64,000 nt of DNA. Origin: Melioribacteraceae bacterium. Its GTDB lineage: Bacteria; Bacteroidota; Ignavibacteria; Ignavibacteriales; Melioribacteraceae. The DNA is taken from positions 2,512,424 to 2,576,423 of the forward strand of contig JAHBUP010000001.1 of assembly GCA_019638015.1 (NCBI GenBank). The letters run 5' to 3'. Made by a program: the position numbers and the translations under genes. Every line of letters begins with the position of its first letter. Within the stretch, counting starts at the first letter, position 1. This document shows, piece by piece, positions 17,410 to 26,254 of the stretch. The notes below the pieces were generated by a model that ran no database searches, was not told where the DNA came from, and was given only the letters and a program-made list of their open reading frames with translations.

Positions 17410-17434
17410 GAAAGGCGAAGAACCCTCGCCTTTC
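17410..17434. terminator. Terminator between korB and nrnA
   Basis: Perfect 9-bp stem (GAAAGGCGA 17410-17418 with TCGCCTTTC 17426-17434) and a 7-base loop, just past the korB stop and before the nrnA start. On the minus strand (reading korB to nrnA) it is followed by only a weak T-rich stretch, so read-through into nrnA is possible. Confidence 0.6.
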
Positions 17435-17458
17435 ATTACTAGATTTTTATTTTTAGAA

Positions 17459-18499
17459 TTAACTAACTTCCCAGGTGTTTTCGGTAAACATCAAAGATTC
17501 ATAAGTACCAGGTTTCTTTTTGGCGATCACATTCTTAATTTGATTTTCATATTCCTGGTTAAAAGTAGGTTTAGTAAATTGACGGAATACTCCAATCGGG
17601 ACTGGAAAATCGGGCATATCGGAGAATCTGGCTAAAATAAATTCTCTAGTTGGATTCGGATCAAATTCATCATGAACCAACAAATCATTTATAGAATGCT
17701 TACCATCATTCAGATCAACAATTACGGCATTTAATCCATCAAGCTTTATCCCTTTATCTCTATTGGCGCCAAAAACCATTGGTTTATCATGCTCAAGGAA
17801 AATGACATTGTCCTGCTTAGTTTCTTTTTCGGTAAGCGGGAAATACGCGCCATCATTAAAAATTGGGCAGTTCTGATAAATCTCAATAAACGCAAATCCT
17901 TTATGTTTTGATGCTCTGCTAATCATCTCTTGAAGATGTTTGGTATCGCGATCCAACGATCTTGCAATAAATGTTGCACCGGAGCCTGCCGCAAGTCTCA
18001 ATGAATTAAAGGGAAAATCTACAGTTCCGTAGGGGGACGATTTTGTAACTTTTCCTTTTTCAGAAGTTGGAGAAAATTGTCCCTTAGTTAAACCGTAAAT
18101 TCTATTGTTAAACATGAGAACTTTAAGATCAATATTTCTTCTGCAAGCATGAATGAAGTGATTACCACCAATACTAAGCATATCACCATCACCGGTGGCA
18201 ACCCAGACTTGTAATTTCGGGTTAGCTAATTTAACACCGGTAGCAACTGCCGCGGCTCTACCATGAATGCTGTGAAAGCCATAAGTACTCATATAATATG
18301 GGAAACGGCTTGAGCATCCAATACCTGAAACCCAAACAATGTTCTCAAGATTCTCCCCAAAATCGGGCGCGGTTCTCTGAACTTGAGCAAGGATTGAATA
18401 ATCGCCGCAACCCGGGCACCATTTAACATCGATGCCTGATGAGAAATCTTTTGCGGTATATTTTTTTTCAACAGTAGTGCTATTTATATTATTTTCCAT
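17459..18499 (-). CDS. korB: 2-oxoacid:ferredoxin oxidoreductase, beta subunit (2-oxoglutarate type)
   Basis: The 346-residue thiamine-diphosphate subunit of a two-subunit KorAB enzyme, which interconverts 2-oxoglutarate and succinyl-CoA with ferredoxin. It shows the cluster-binding Cys motif WCPGCGDY (Cys28, Cys31), GIGCSSRFPYY, the ThDP-Mg motif GDGDMLSIGGNH and later MFNNRIYGLTKGQ. It overlaps the alpha gene by 11 bases, so the subunits are translated together. In anaerobic Chlorobiota relatives this enzyme serves the TCA cycle in either direction. The substrate is inferred from family resemblance; a branched-chain or pyruvate type cannot be fully excluded. Confidence 0.9.
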   Translation of the reverse strand: MENNINSTTVEKKYTAKDFSSGIDVKWCPGCGDYSILAQVQRTAPDFGENLENIVWVSGIGCSSRFPYYMSTYGFHSIHGRAAAVATGVKLANPKLQVWVATGDGDMLSIGGNHFIHACRRNIDLKVLMFNNRIYGLTKGQFSPTSEKGKVTKSSPYGTVDFPFNSLRLAAGSGATFIARSLDRDTKHLQEMISRASKHKGFAFIEIYQNCPIFNDGAYFPLTEKETKQDNVIFLEHDKPMVFGANRDKGIKLDGLNAVIVDLNDGKHSINDLLVHDEFDPNPTREFILARFSDMPDFPVPIGVFRQFTKPTFNQEYENQIKNVIAKKKPGTYESLMFTENTWEVS

Positions 18500-20330
18500 T
18501 ATTGCCTCCTAACACCTCTAATAATTTATTCTCAATCTCGGCCACCTTAAATGGTCTTCCCTGAACTTTATTATAGGAAATTACATCCTTCAGAAATGTA
18601 CTTTTGAGTACTGTTGACAATTGTCCGCAGTTAAGTTCCGGCACCACAATTTTTTCAAAATTATTAAGTATTGCACCCAAATTTTTCGGGAATGGATTTA
18701 AATGGCGAAGGTGAAGATGTGAAATCTTTTTCCCATCAGCACGCAAATTCCTTATTCCTTCTTTAATTGATCCATATGTACTTCCCCAGCTAACTACTAA
18801 TAATTCGCCGGAGCTGTCTCCGTCCACTTCTGCGTCAGGTATAAAGTTTGCGATGTTCTCAATCTTTTTTGCACGGTTTTTAATCATTATTTCATGATTC
18901 ATTGGTTCATAACTAATACTACCATAAACATCTTTCTTTTCCAGACCGCCAATTCTATGTTCAAGACCGGGGGTTCCAGGTACTGCCCATGGACGCACGA
19001 AATTTTCATCACGTTGGTATGGGTAAAATCCCTCAGCATCTGTTCTCTGTTTAACATTAATTGGAATTATATCTTCAAACTTTGGAATATTCAACGGTTC
19101 AGAACCAAATGCAAGATATCCATCAGTTAACAATACAACCGGAGTCATATGCTCTAATGCTATTTTTGATGCTTCGATAGCAGAGAAGAAACAATCTACC
19201 GGGCTTTGTGCAGCAATAACAACTAGAGGAGCTTCACCATGACGACCATATAATGCTTGCAGTAAATCGGCTTGTTCCGTTTTGGTTGGGAGACCGGTAC
19301 TCGGACCACCACGTTGAACATTAACTATCACAAGTGGAAGTTCTGTAATTACTGCTAAACCCATCGCTTCAATTTTGAGTGAGAATCCTGGACCTGAAGT
19401 AGTCGTAATTCCAAGATTACCCGCGAAGGAGGCTCCTATTGCAGAAGCAATACCCGCAATCTCATCTTCAGCCTGAAATGTAATTACACCAAATTCTTTG
19501 TACTTACTTAATTCTTGCAAAATTTCTGAGGCAGGTGTAATTGGGTAAGAGCCCAAAAATAATTTTAATCCGCTTTTAAGAGCTGCGGTTACAAATCCGA
19601 GAGCAACCGCTTCGTTACCTGCAATGTTTCGATATATTCCTTTAGGAAGTTTTGCGGGTTTTACATCAAATCTTGTGGTGAATGTTTCGGTAGTTTCACC
19701 ATAATAATACCCTGCTTTTAATGCGCGCTGGTTAGCTTCAAGGATATCCGGTTTCTTGGCGAATTTTTTTGTTAACCAATCGAGTGTCCCCTCAAACGGT
19801 CTGTTATAGATCCAATACATTAAACCAAGCGCAAAAAAGTTTTTGCACTTTTCTCTCTCTTTTAAGGAAAGATTTAATTCTTCTGTAGCACTCATTGTTA
19901 ATTGAGTAAGCGGAACTGTAATTACATTAAATGCGGCAAGAGAACCATCTTCCAGCGGATTAGTTTTATAATCGGCTAATTTTAAGTTTTTTGTATCAAA
20001 ACTATTAGAGTTAACAATTATGGTCGCGTTCTGTTTGAGATCGCCTACATTTACTTTTAACGCCGCTGGATTCATAGCTACAAGAACATCGGGAGAATCG
20101 CCGGGAGTTTGTATATCACTGCTTCCGAAATGAAGTTGAAATCCGCTCACACCAGAAATTGAACCGGCGGGGGCTCTAATTTCAGCCGGGAAATCGGGAA
20201 GCGTGCTTAAATCATTACCTAAAGCTGCTGCTGTATCTGTGAATTGCGATCCGGTTAATTGCATTCCGTCACCGGAATCCCCTGCAAATCTTACGGTTAC
20301 ATCTTCGATAGTTTGAATTGATTTTGCCAT
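18489..20330 (-). CDS. korA: 2-oxoacid:ferredoxin oxidoreductase, fused gamma-alpha subunit (2-oxoglutarate type)
   Basis: A 613-residue protein. The N-terminal gamma domain (~1-200, beginning VRFAGDSGDGMQLTGSQF) is fused to the alpha (pyrimidine-binding) domain starting near GNEAVALGFVTAALKSGLKLFLGSYPITPASEI and containing AEDEIAGIASAIGASFAG and TTSGPGFSLK. The C-terminal domain holds LVVSWGSTYGSI. Gamma-alpha fusion and a separate beta gene define the KorAB-type two-subunit form. It is the first gene of the korAB operon; 78 bases separate it from dsbD. Cytoplasmic; electrons go to ferredoxin. Confidence 0.92.
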   Translation of the reverse strand: MAKSIQTIEDVTVRFAGDSGDGMQLTGSQFTDTAAALGNDLSTLPDFPAEIRAPAGSISGVSGFQLHFGSSDIQTPGDSPDVLVAMNPAALKVNVGDLKQNATIIVNSNSFDTKNLKLADYKTNPLEDGSLAAFNVITVPLTQLTMSATEELNLSLKEREKCKNFFALGLMYWIYNRPFEGTLDWLTKKFAKKPDILEANQRALKAGYYYGETTETFTTRFDVKPAKLPKGIYRNIAGNEAVALGFVTAALKSGLKLFLGSYPITPASEILQELSKYKEFGVITFQAEDEIAGIASAIGASFAGNLGITTTSGPGFSLKIEAMGLAVITELPLVIVNVQRGGPSTGLPTKTEQADLLQALYGRHGEAPLVVIAAQSPVDCFFSAIEASKIALEHMTPVVLLTDGYLAFGSEPLNIPKFEDIIPINVKQRTDAEGFYPYQRDENFVRPWAVPGTPGLEHRIGGLEKKDVYGSISYEPMNHEIMIKNRAKKIENIANFIPDAEVDGDSSGELLVVSWGSTYGSIKEGIRNLRADGKKISHLHLRHLNPFPKNLGAILNNFEKIVVPELNCGQLSTVLKSTFLKDVISYNKVQGRPFKVAEIENKLLEVLGGNNGK

Positions 20331-20408
20331 TTTACTCTCTCACTAATAACATTCTTTATTGTTTGAAAAAATAATGAAATAGATTAGTAAATTAAAAGAA
20401 ATCTTATC

Positions 20409-22163
20409 CTATTTTATTTCTTTTAATAACTTTAAAAATTCCTCCGCATTCACAAAACCCGTTAATCTGTGAATTTCATTCCCCTCAGAATCAATTATTA
20501 AAACTGTAGGCATCCCAATAATGTTGAATTTATTCCTCAATTCCTCAGTTTCGTCAGATAATGTCTGTGTCATATCAACTTTATATGCTGTGAATCTTTT
20601 GGATTCTTCAACGACCGATAAATCAGAAAATGTCAATGCGTCAAGTTCTTTACAAGGAATGCACCAATCTGCATAAAAGTCAATTATCATTCTTTCATTA
20701 GCATTAATTGATGATTGATATTTCTCGTAACTAAATTCCTTCCAATCGGGAGAAACTTTTTCTTGAGGAATGATAGACCAAATTGAAATAATAATCACAA
20801 TCACCGAAAAGATTATCTTGAAAATTTTAAAGCTGGTAATATTATTTCCTTTTTTATCATAAAATAAAAGAATTAAGGCGGCAATAATCCCGAATACTGG
20901 AAGAGAGTATTCCGCGAATACTTTTGGCATAATTGGAGCAATAAAATATATAGCCATTCCTATTAGCAAAAATCCGAAGATATGTTTTACCCCTTCCATC
21001 CACAATCCGGCTCTCGGGAGATTTTTAATTTTCCCTGAGAACAGCGCCAATATTAAATATGGTAACCCAAGCCCTAAAGCCATTGTGAAGAACATAAGAA
21101 AACCGAATAGTGGATCCCCTTTTGCGGCAACGTATGTTACAAGTCCTAATACAAAAGGACCAATACATGGGGCCGCAACCACGCCCATTGTAAGACCCAT
21201 AAAGAATGCGCCAAAGATTCCACTTTTAGCACCACCGGCCTTCATCACCCACGAATCAGGTAATTTGAATTCGTAAACTCCAAATTGGCTTAAGGCTAAA
21301 ATTATAAATAGTAAGGCAATACCGACGATTACAAATGGATTTTGAAGAAGCGCTCCAAAAATTGCTCCGCTTAATGCGGTAATAACACCAATTATAGAAT
21401 AGGTTAACGCCATTCCAAGTACATAAAGAATCCCCAAAACAAATAAACGGCTTGTTCTCCCCTCGCTCTGTCCTCCAAAATAACCAATTGTAATTGGTAT
21501 TAAAGGGTAAACGCAGGGAGTAAGATTTAAAGCCAATCCACCAAGAAATACGAAGATTAATCCAAGAAGCAACCCGCTTGATTCAAGCATTGAAGCGACA
21601 CCATCTTCAGTTTTATCAACTGAAATAGAGGAGAAATCGATTCCTTCGGCTTCTTCCTCATTAATACTTTTTGCTGATGCCGATTTTTCATTGATATTTA
21701 AATTAAGAGTATCGGTAATATTAGTCGGCGGTAAACAAGTTTGATCGTTGCAAGCCTGGTAGCGAAGTGTAATCGGAATTTTATAATTACCAACCGGCAT
21801 ATTTTCATCTATATTTATTGAAATACCGATTCTGATTGTTCCTTCGAATACCGAGACTGGATTATCGGAAAATTCAAAATCTAAATCCTTTGGAGTTGGA
21901 AATATTACCTTGGCAAAAGGAAAGCGAGGATCATCTGAAACTATAGTACTAGCAATTAAAAAATCATCATTTGGTGTATGTGAGTTTATATGCCAAGTAT
22001 CTTCAATATTTGCTTTTATTATTACATTAAATTGCGATCCTTGAACTGCAATATCTTGCACGGGAATTAATTGAACTGAAACTTTATTTGCATTTCCACC
22101 AAACTGCCCAAACAATATTATATTAACCATCAATAGGTAAATAATAATAAGCCGTTTTTTCAT
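20409..22163 (-). CDS. dsbD: Thiol:disulfide interchange protein DsbD
   Basis: A 584-residue inner-membrane reductant shuttle that carries electrons from cytoplasmic thioredoxin to the periplasm. The three DsbD parts are visible. After a signal peptide comes a periplasmic alpha domain with the redox pair in QACNDQTCLPP. A membrane domain follows with its paired cysteines in LNLTPCVYPLIPI and VVAAPCIGPFVLGL. The C-terminal thioredoxin domain carries DWCIPCKEL and a cis-Pro segment GMPTVLII. It serves cytochrome c maturation and disulfide repair, fitting the c-type heme protein at the window start. It is transcribed alone between korA and nadE. Confidence 0.93.
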   Translation of the reverse strand: MKKRLIIIYLLMVNIILFGQFGGNANKVSVQLIPVQDIAVQGSQFNVIIKANIEDTWHINSHTPNDDFLIASTIVSDDPRFPFAKVIFPTPKDLDFEFSDNPVSVFEGTIRIGISINIDENMPVGNYKIPITLRYQACNDQTCLPPTNITDTLNLNINEKSASAKSINEEEAEGIDFSSISVDKTEDGVASMLESSGLLLGLIFVFLGGLALNLTPCVYPLIPITIGYFGGQSEGRTSRLFVLGILYVLGMALTYSIIGVITALSGAIFGALLQNPFVIVGIALLFIILALSQFGVYEFKLPDSWVMKAGGAKSGIFGAFFMGLTMGVVAAPCIGPFVLGLVTYVAAKGDPLFGFLMFFTMALGLGLPYLILALFSGKIKNLPRAGLWMEGVKHIFGFLLIGMAIYFIAPIMPKVFAEYSLPVFGIIAALILLFYDKKGNNITSFKIFKIIFSVIVIIISIWSIIPQEKVSPDWKEFSYEKYQSSINANERMIIDFYADWCIPCKELDALTFSDLSVVEESKRFTAYKVDMTQTLSDETEELRNKFNIIGMPTVLIIDSEGNEIHRLTGFVNAEEFLKLLKEIK

Positions 22164-22289
22164 CTGTTCCTCTTAAAACTTGTATTTATTTTATTGATTT
22201 AATTTTCTTTATAAAATTAAGTTAGCTGTATTCTTTATGATTTGCGCAATTGCAAAATTATCAGAATTATTCTTTGATCATATTCGAAT

Positions 22290-23930
22290 CTATTTTCTCC
22301 AGTTCTGAACTATGGGGAATCTCCTCCCATAACCAAAAGCTTTGGTTGAGACTCTAAGAACCGGAGCGGCTTGCCTTCTTTTAAATTCATTTTTGTCAAT
22401 CATTTTTAATACTTTATTTACTGTATCCTCATCGCCAACTGCGGAAGAAATTTCATAAGATTCTTTTTGCTCTTCAAGATACATCCTCAATATTTCATCC
22501 AATAACTCATAAGGAGGTAAAGTATCCTGATCTTTTTGATCGTGGCGCAATTCCGCAGAAGGAGCTTTATCAATTATCTCTCGTGGAATTATTTCATTAT
22601 TTTTATTTATATACTCGGCAATACGATAAACCTGGGTTTTATAAACATCACCAATTACAGCTAATGCACCACACATATCGCCATATAATGTTGCGTAGCC
22701 GGTTGCAATTTCAGATTTATTGCCAGTTGTACAGAGAAGATATCCATGTTTATTTGCCAGTGCCATCAAATATAATCCGCGCACGCGGGACTGCAGATTC
22801 TCCTCTGTCACATCTTCTTTTTTATTTAAGAATGCCGGAGTGAGCATTTCTAATGCTGTATCAACCATAGGTTGAATTGAAATTTTATTCGATGAGATGC
22901 CCAGATTCTTAATTAGGTTCTCTGAATCGATTACACTCCCCTCGCTTGAATATTTTGAGGGCATCATTACAACGTGAACATTTTCTTTACCAAAAGCTTC
23001 AACCGCAATATATGTTACAATCGCCGAATCGATTCCACCACTTAAACCAACCAAAGCTTTGTTAAAACCAGTTTTCACTCCATAATCTTTAAGTCCGGTA
23101 ATTAAGGCTTTTAGAACTTCAGGTTCAAATTCATCTTCAATATTTCCAATCGGTTCATATTTCTTATTTGTATCAAAAATAAAAAAGTCTTCGTCAAAAC
23201 AGTTGCCAAGTTTAACTAATTTGCCATTATTATCAAGGCACATACTCGCGCCATCAAAAATTAATTCGGTTTGAGCACCAACACAGCATACATAAGCAAG
23301 GGGTATTCCTTCGGTTCTGGTTAGAGTTGAAAGCATTTCATACCGCTGAATTCTTTTACCAAACGCATAAGGGCTAGCGGAAATATTTATTAATAATGAG
23401 GCTTTTTGCTTTATCAATTTTTTAATTGGATCTTTTGTATATCTGCGGTGCTTCCAATAATCGGCATCATTCCAAATATCTTCACAAATAGAGATACCTA
23501 ACTTTTCCCCCTTAAACTCATGGATGCAAACATCTTTTGCCGATTCAAAGTATCTTACTTCATCGAAAACATCGTAGTTTGGCAGAAGGGTTTTACACTG
23601 AATAAATTGAATTTTTCCATCATAACATAGGGCGGCAGAATTATAGACACCTGTTCCAATTTCATCTTCAAAATCTTCAGTAATTGTTCCAAAAAGAAGA
23701 GCGGTCTCTCCTGTTTTAGAGGCTAACTCGCCTGTGGCATTATGAACAGCATTTCTGAATTCACTTTTTTCTACCAGATCTAGTGGAGGATAACCACAAA
23801 TAGAAAGTTCAGGTAGTACGGCAATATCAGCTTTTTCTTTAATTGCCCTATCGTATAAAGCAAGTATTTTCTCGGAGTTACCCTTAATATCGCCGATGAT
23901 TGGATTAAATTGGCAGACAGCTATTTTCAT
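22290..23930 (-). CDS. nadE: Glutamine-dependent NAD+ synthetase
   Basis: Makes NAD+ from nicotinate adenine dinucleotide, ATP and glutamine. The N-terminal nitrilase-type glutaminase domain has its Glu-Lys-Cys triad in VLPELSICGYPP (Glu41), CKTLLPNYDVFDE and GISICEDIW. The C-terminal synthetase domain has the pyrophosphatase loop GLSGGIDSAIV and the later GNKSEIATGYATLYGDMCGA. I start at ATG 23930 (MKIAVCQFNPIIGD), 11 codons inside the longest frame, because the family begins there. About 546 residues, normal for the glutamine-dependent form. Monocistronic by position. Confidence 0.94.
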   Translation of the reverse strand: MKIAVCQFNPIIGDIKGNSEKILALYDRAIKEKADIAVLPELSICGYPPLDLVEKSEFRNAVHNATGELASKTGETALLFGTITEDFEDEIGTGVYNSAALCYDGKIQFIQCKTLLPNYDVFDEVRYFESAKDVCIHEFKGEKLGISICEDIWNDADYWKHRRYTKDPIKKLIKQKASLLINISASPYAFGKRIQRYEMLSTLTRTEGIPLAYVCCVGAQTELIFDGASMCLDNNGKLVKLGNCFDEDFFIFDTNKKYEPIGNIEDEFEPEVLKALITGLKDYGVKTGFNKALVGLSGGIDSAIVTYIAVEAFGKENVHVVMMPSKYSSEGSVIDSENLIKNLGISSNKISIQPMVDTALEMLTPAFLNKKEDVTEENLQSRVRGLYLMALANKHGYLLCTTGNKSEIATGYATLYGDMCGALAVIGDVYKTQVYRIAEYINKNNEIIPREIIDKAPSAELRHDQKDQDTLPPYELLDEILRMYLEEQKESYEISSAVGDEDTVNKVLKMIDKNEFKRRQAAPVLRVSTKAFGYGRRFPIVQNWRK

Positions 23931-23995
23931 TAATGAATTTTTTCTTTTAATGAAAATTAGCAAGAAGATGCTTCATTTCAAATTATGGTGGCCAA

Positions 23996-24003
23996 TAAGT
24001 TTG
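23996..24003 (+). promoter_or_regulatory. Bacteroidota-type -7 element upstream of the PspC gene
   Basis: TAAGTTTG matches TAnnTTTG, 81 bases before the PspC ATG; a near -33 TTTC lies about 20 bases upstream. A GAGGAGG stretch and a 17-codon frame (24026-24079) lie between it and the gene. Confidence 0.35.
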
Positions 24004-24083
24004 AAACCGAGGAGGGATCAAAATAGTGAGAACCTTTCCTAACATTGATCGTCTTAAGACCAGAACAACTAAAGGGTAAGGAT

Positions 24084-24527
24084 ATGGAAAAGAAATTGAT
24101 GCGTTCGAGAAGAGTAAAAGTATTTGGGGGCGTGTGCGGCGGATTGGCGAGTTATTTTAATATCGATCCAATATTAGTGCGAGTTATTTTTGTGGTTTTG
24201 GCAATTACTCATGGAATTGGTTTATTGTTATATATCATTCTGTGGATTGTAGTACCGGAAGAACCGTTCGAATTAGCTTACCCATTTAATCCTGATCCCC
24301 CGAACAATCCGGATCAACCTAATAATTCAACCAATAATTTGAATGATTTATACCAAGTTGAGAAGAGAAGTAGTTCGGGTCGACTCATATTTGGGATTGT
24401 GCTGATTGCTATAGGATTGCTGTTTATGGTAGAACGGTATTTCTTCATCTTCGATTTTTCTGATATTTTTCCGATAGTATTAATTATAATTGGTGCTTCA
24501 TTATTAATTAATTCGTTGAAAAAGTGA
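24084..24527 (+). CDS. PspC domain membrane protein
   Basis: About 147 residues. The PspC domain fills residues ~3-60: LMRSRRVKVFGGVCGGLASYFNIDPILVRVIFVVL, then a second helix ILWIVVPEEP. A Pro/Asn-rich linker (NPDPPNNPDQPNNSTNN) leads to two more membrane helices of LiaI/DUF5668 type (SSGRLIFGIVLIAIGLLFMVERY). PspC proteins sense or buffer inner-membrane stress in other bacteria; here that role is inferred. Start chosen at ATG 24084, since residues from the upstream TTG at 24045 do not belong to the domain. It is followed at eight bases by the LiaF-like gene; the pair forms an envelope-stress operon ending at the terminator at 25464. Confidence 0.85.
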   Translation: MEKKLMRSRRVKVFGGVCGGLASYFNIDPILVRVIFVVLAITHGIGLLLYIILWIVVPEEPFELAYPFNPDPPNNPDQPNNSTNNLNDLYQVEKRSSSGRLIFGIVLIAIGLLFMVERYFFIFDFSDIFPIVLIIIGASLLINSLKK

Positions 24528-24534
24528 GATTGAT

Positions 24535-25437
24535 ATGAAAAGTGGAAGATTATTTTGGGGATTCTTTTTATTAACACTCGGCACTCTATTTTTGGTGACG
24601 AAGTACACTTCTCTCGAAATCAATTTTGATTTTGTATGGGATATGTGGCCCTTAATTTTTGTTTTTTGGGGCGTTGCGGTAATTGTTAAGGACACTTGGG
24701 GCAAACCAATATTGAGTTCTATTCTCGGTATTTTCATAGGGTTAATGGTGTTTGGAATTCCTTATAATACATTTTGGAATATTAACAGCGACTTTGATTT
24801 CGATAAGGATTTAGCATTAAATGAAAATTATTTGGAAGATTGGGATCCAAGTATCAAAAAAGCGACATTAACTATAAACTCTGGAGTTGGCTCTTTTGTG
24901 ATTAATAACAGTACCGATAAATTGATTGAAGGTTATGGAAAAGGAAGTTTAGCTAACTACGATTTTAAAGTTGAAAAATTCGATAGTATTGCCGATGTAT
25001 ATTTTTCTCTTGAAGAGCAAGGGAAATGGTTTGGCAGGAAATTGAGAAATAATTTGATGTTAAATTTGAATGAAAATCCGGTTTGGGATATAGAATTGAA
25101 TTTAGGTGCGGCTAGATCAAAATTTGATTTATCTAATTTTAAGATCAGAGATCTTGAACTTCATACAGGAGCTACAAACACCACCATTACATTGGGTGAT
25201 AAATATCCTTCTACCGATGTAAAAATTGAGATGGGTGCATCATCAATTACAATTAGGATTCCCAAATCCTCCGGCTGTTCTTTCAAAGGAGAAACTGCAA
25301 TTGTATCCAAATATTTAATAGGATTTATTAAAAGAGATTCAGGTTATTCTGAAACGGAAAATTTCGATACAGCAGAAAACAAAATATATATTTCAGTGGA
25401 TGGTGGAGTTTCATCGGTTAAGGTAGTACGTTATTAA
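24535..25437 (+). CDS. LiaF-like/toast-rack domain membrane protein
   Basis: A 300-residue protein. The first ~75 residues form LiaI/LiaF-type membrane helices (KSGRLFWGFFLLTLGTLFLVTKY, MWPLIFVFWGVAVIVKD, ILSSILGIFIGLMVFGI). The remaining exposed part is a beta-helical repeat region of the toast-rack/LiaF C-terminal kind (GVGSFVINNSTDKLIEG, LNLGAARSKFDLSNFKIRDLELHTGATNTTITLGD). In Firmicutes such proteins modulate envelope-stress two-component systems; no kinase adjoins here, so the partner is more likely the PspC protein upstream. It ends with a strong terminator that overlaps the convergent MGMT-like gene. Confidence 0.8.
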   Translation: MKSGRLFWGFFLLTLGTLFLVTKYTSLEINFDFVWDMWPLIFVFWGVAVIVKDTWGKPILSSILGIFIGLMVFGIPYNTFWNINSDFDFDKDLALNENYLEDWDPSIKKATLTINSGVGSFVINNSTDKLIEGYGKGSLANYDFKVEKFDSIADVYFSLEEQGKWFGRKLRNNLMLNLNENPVWDIELNLGAARSKFDLSNFKIRDLELHTGATNTTITLGDKYPSTDVKIEMGASSITIRIPKSSGCSFKGETAIVSKYLIGFIKRDSGYSETENFDTAENKIYISVDGGVSSVKVVRY

Positions 25438-25441
25438 ATAA

Positions 25442-25777
25442 TTAATTATTTATTTTTATAGAGGGCTGCCAAAAATGTTTTTTCATTTTTACGCAGCCTT
25501 TTTTATCAAATTCAATTCCCTCACTTACCAATAAGTCCTGCATCAAATTTAGATCACCAAAATGAACTTTACCTGTCAAAGCGCCATATCTATTTACAAC
25601 CCTATGACACGGTAATGAACTATTCTTTGCGCTATTTAAAGCCCAGCCGACAGTTCGTGCAGATGATTTTATTCCGCACGCTTCTGCAATTGCGCCATAA
25701 GTGGTTACTTTACCATTTGGAATTTTCGCAACAACTTTGAATACTCTATCAAAAAAATCATCTTTATCTTTAGCCAA
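25442..25777 (-). CDS. MGMT-family single-domain protein with active-site Cys
   Basis: A 111-residue protein made only of the C-terminal (DNA-binding/transfer) domain of O6-methylguanine-DNA methyltransferase: VAKIPNGKVTTYGAIAEACGIKSSARTVGWALN, then PCHRVVNRYGALTG with Cys57. Alkyltransferase-like (ATL) proteins of similar length have Trp in place of this Cys; here the Cys is kept, so methyl transfer is possible although the N-terminal domain is missing. The last ~20 codons run through the opposite-strand terminator at 25464-25504. First gene downstream of the YjbQ gene on the minus strand, probably its own short operon. Confidence 0.82.
   Translation of the reverse strand: MAKDKDDFFDRVFKVVAKIPNGKVTTYGAIAEACGIKSSARTVGWALNSAKNSSLPCHRVVNRYGALTGKVHFGDLNLMQDLLVSEGIEFDKKGCVKMKKHFWQPSIKINN
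25464..25504 (+). terminator. Strong intrinsic terminator of the PspC/LiaF-like operon, inside the MGMT gene
   Basis: GGCTGC (25464-25469) pairs with GCAGCC (25493-25498) and inner AAAAATG pairs with CATTTTT around a T6 loop, followed by TTTTTT (25499-25504). It starts 27 bases after the plus-strand stop codon and lies wholly within the coding 3' end of the minus-strand MGMT-like gene. Confidence 0.8.
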
Positions 25778-25826
25778 CTCTCAACTATCCATTCTCGTTT
25801 TTTAAAACAAAATGTTCAATAATGAA

Positions 25827-26240
25827 TCATTCACCCATTACTTTAATTAATAGTCTTTTTCGCCTCTGTCCATCAAACTCGGCATAATAAACTTGCTGCC
25901 ATGGACCAAAATCAAGCTTACCATTTGTGACTGGGACAATAACCTCGTGATGAATCAATAAACTTTTAAGGTGAGCATCGCCATTATCCTCTCCTGTGCG
26001 ATGATGCCGGTAGTCTTCTTTGAAAGGAGCAAGCTTTTCCAGCCATTCATCAATATCCTGAATTAATCCATGCTCAGCATCGTTAACATAAACACCGGCT
26101 GTTATATGCATTGCGGATACTAAAATCATCCCCTCCTTAATACCGCTTTTTAATAATGCGTTTTCAACTTCCCCAGTAATATTTATGTATTCCCTCTTCT
26201 TTGAAGTATTAAACCAGAGATGCTCTGTGTAGAATTTCAT
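25827..26240 (-). CDS. YjbQ/UPF0047 family protein (secondary thiamine-phosphate synthase type)
   Basis: A 137-residue small enzyme-like protein of the YjbQ family. It shows [38 protein letters not shown] near the start and [28 protein letters not shown], which holds the conserved His/Asn/Asp cluster, then [26 protein letters not shown]. Some members replace ThiE in vivo when overexpressed, hence the secondary thiamine-phosphate synthase label, but the physiological role is unknown. It sits between the cNMP-binding gene (15 bases upstream) and the MGMT-like gene. The order prfB, cNMP-binding, yjbQ suggests a loose operon. Confidence 0.88.
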   Translation of the reverse strand: MKFYTEHLWFNTSKKREYINITGEVENALLKSGIKEGMILVSAMHITAGVYVNDAEHGLIQDIDEWLEKLAPFKEDYRHHRTGEDNGDAHLKSLLIHHEVIVPVTNGKLDFGPWQQVYYAEFDGQRRKRLLIKVMGE

Positions 26241-26254
26241 AATTCCTCAAATAA

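Noticed and set aside
17386..17436. N-terminal extension of the nrnA frame (MKGEGSSPFVHL)
   Set aside because: It is read from the stem-loop at 17410-17434 that ends korB transcription; the family starts at MYSKN (17385).
23931..23963. Upstream start of nadE
   Set aside because: The glutaminase domain begins at MKIAVCQF; the 11 extra residues are not family-like.
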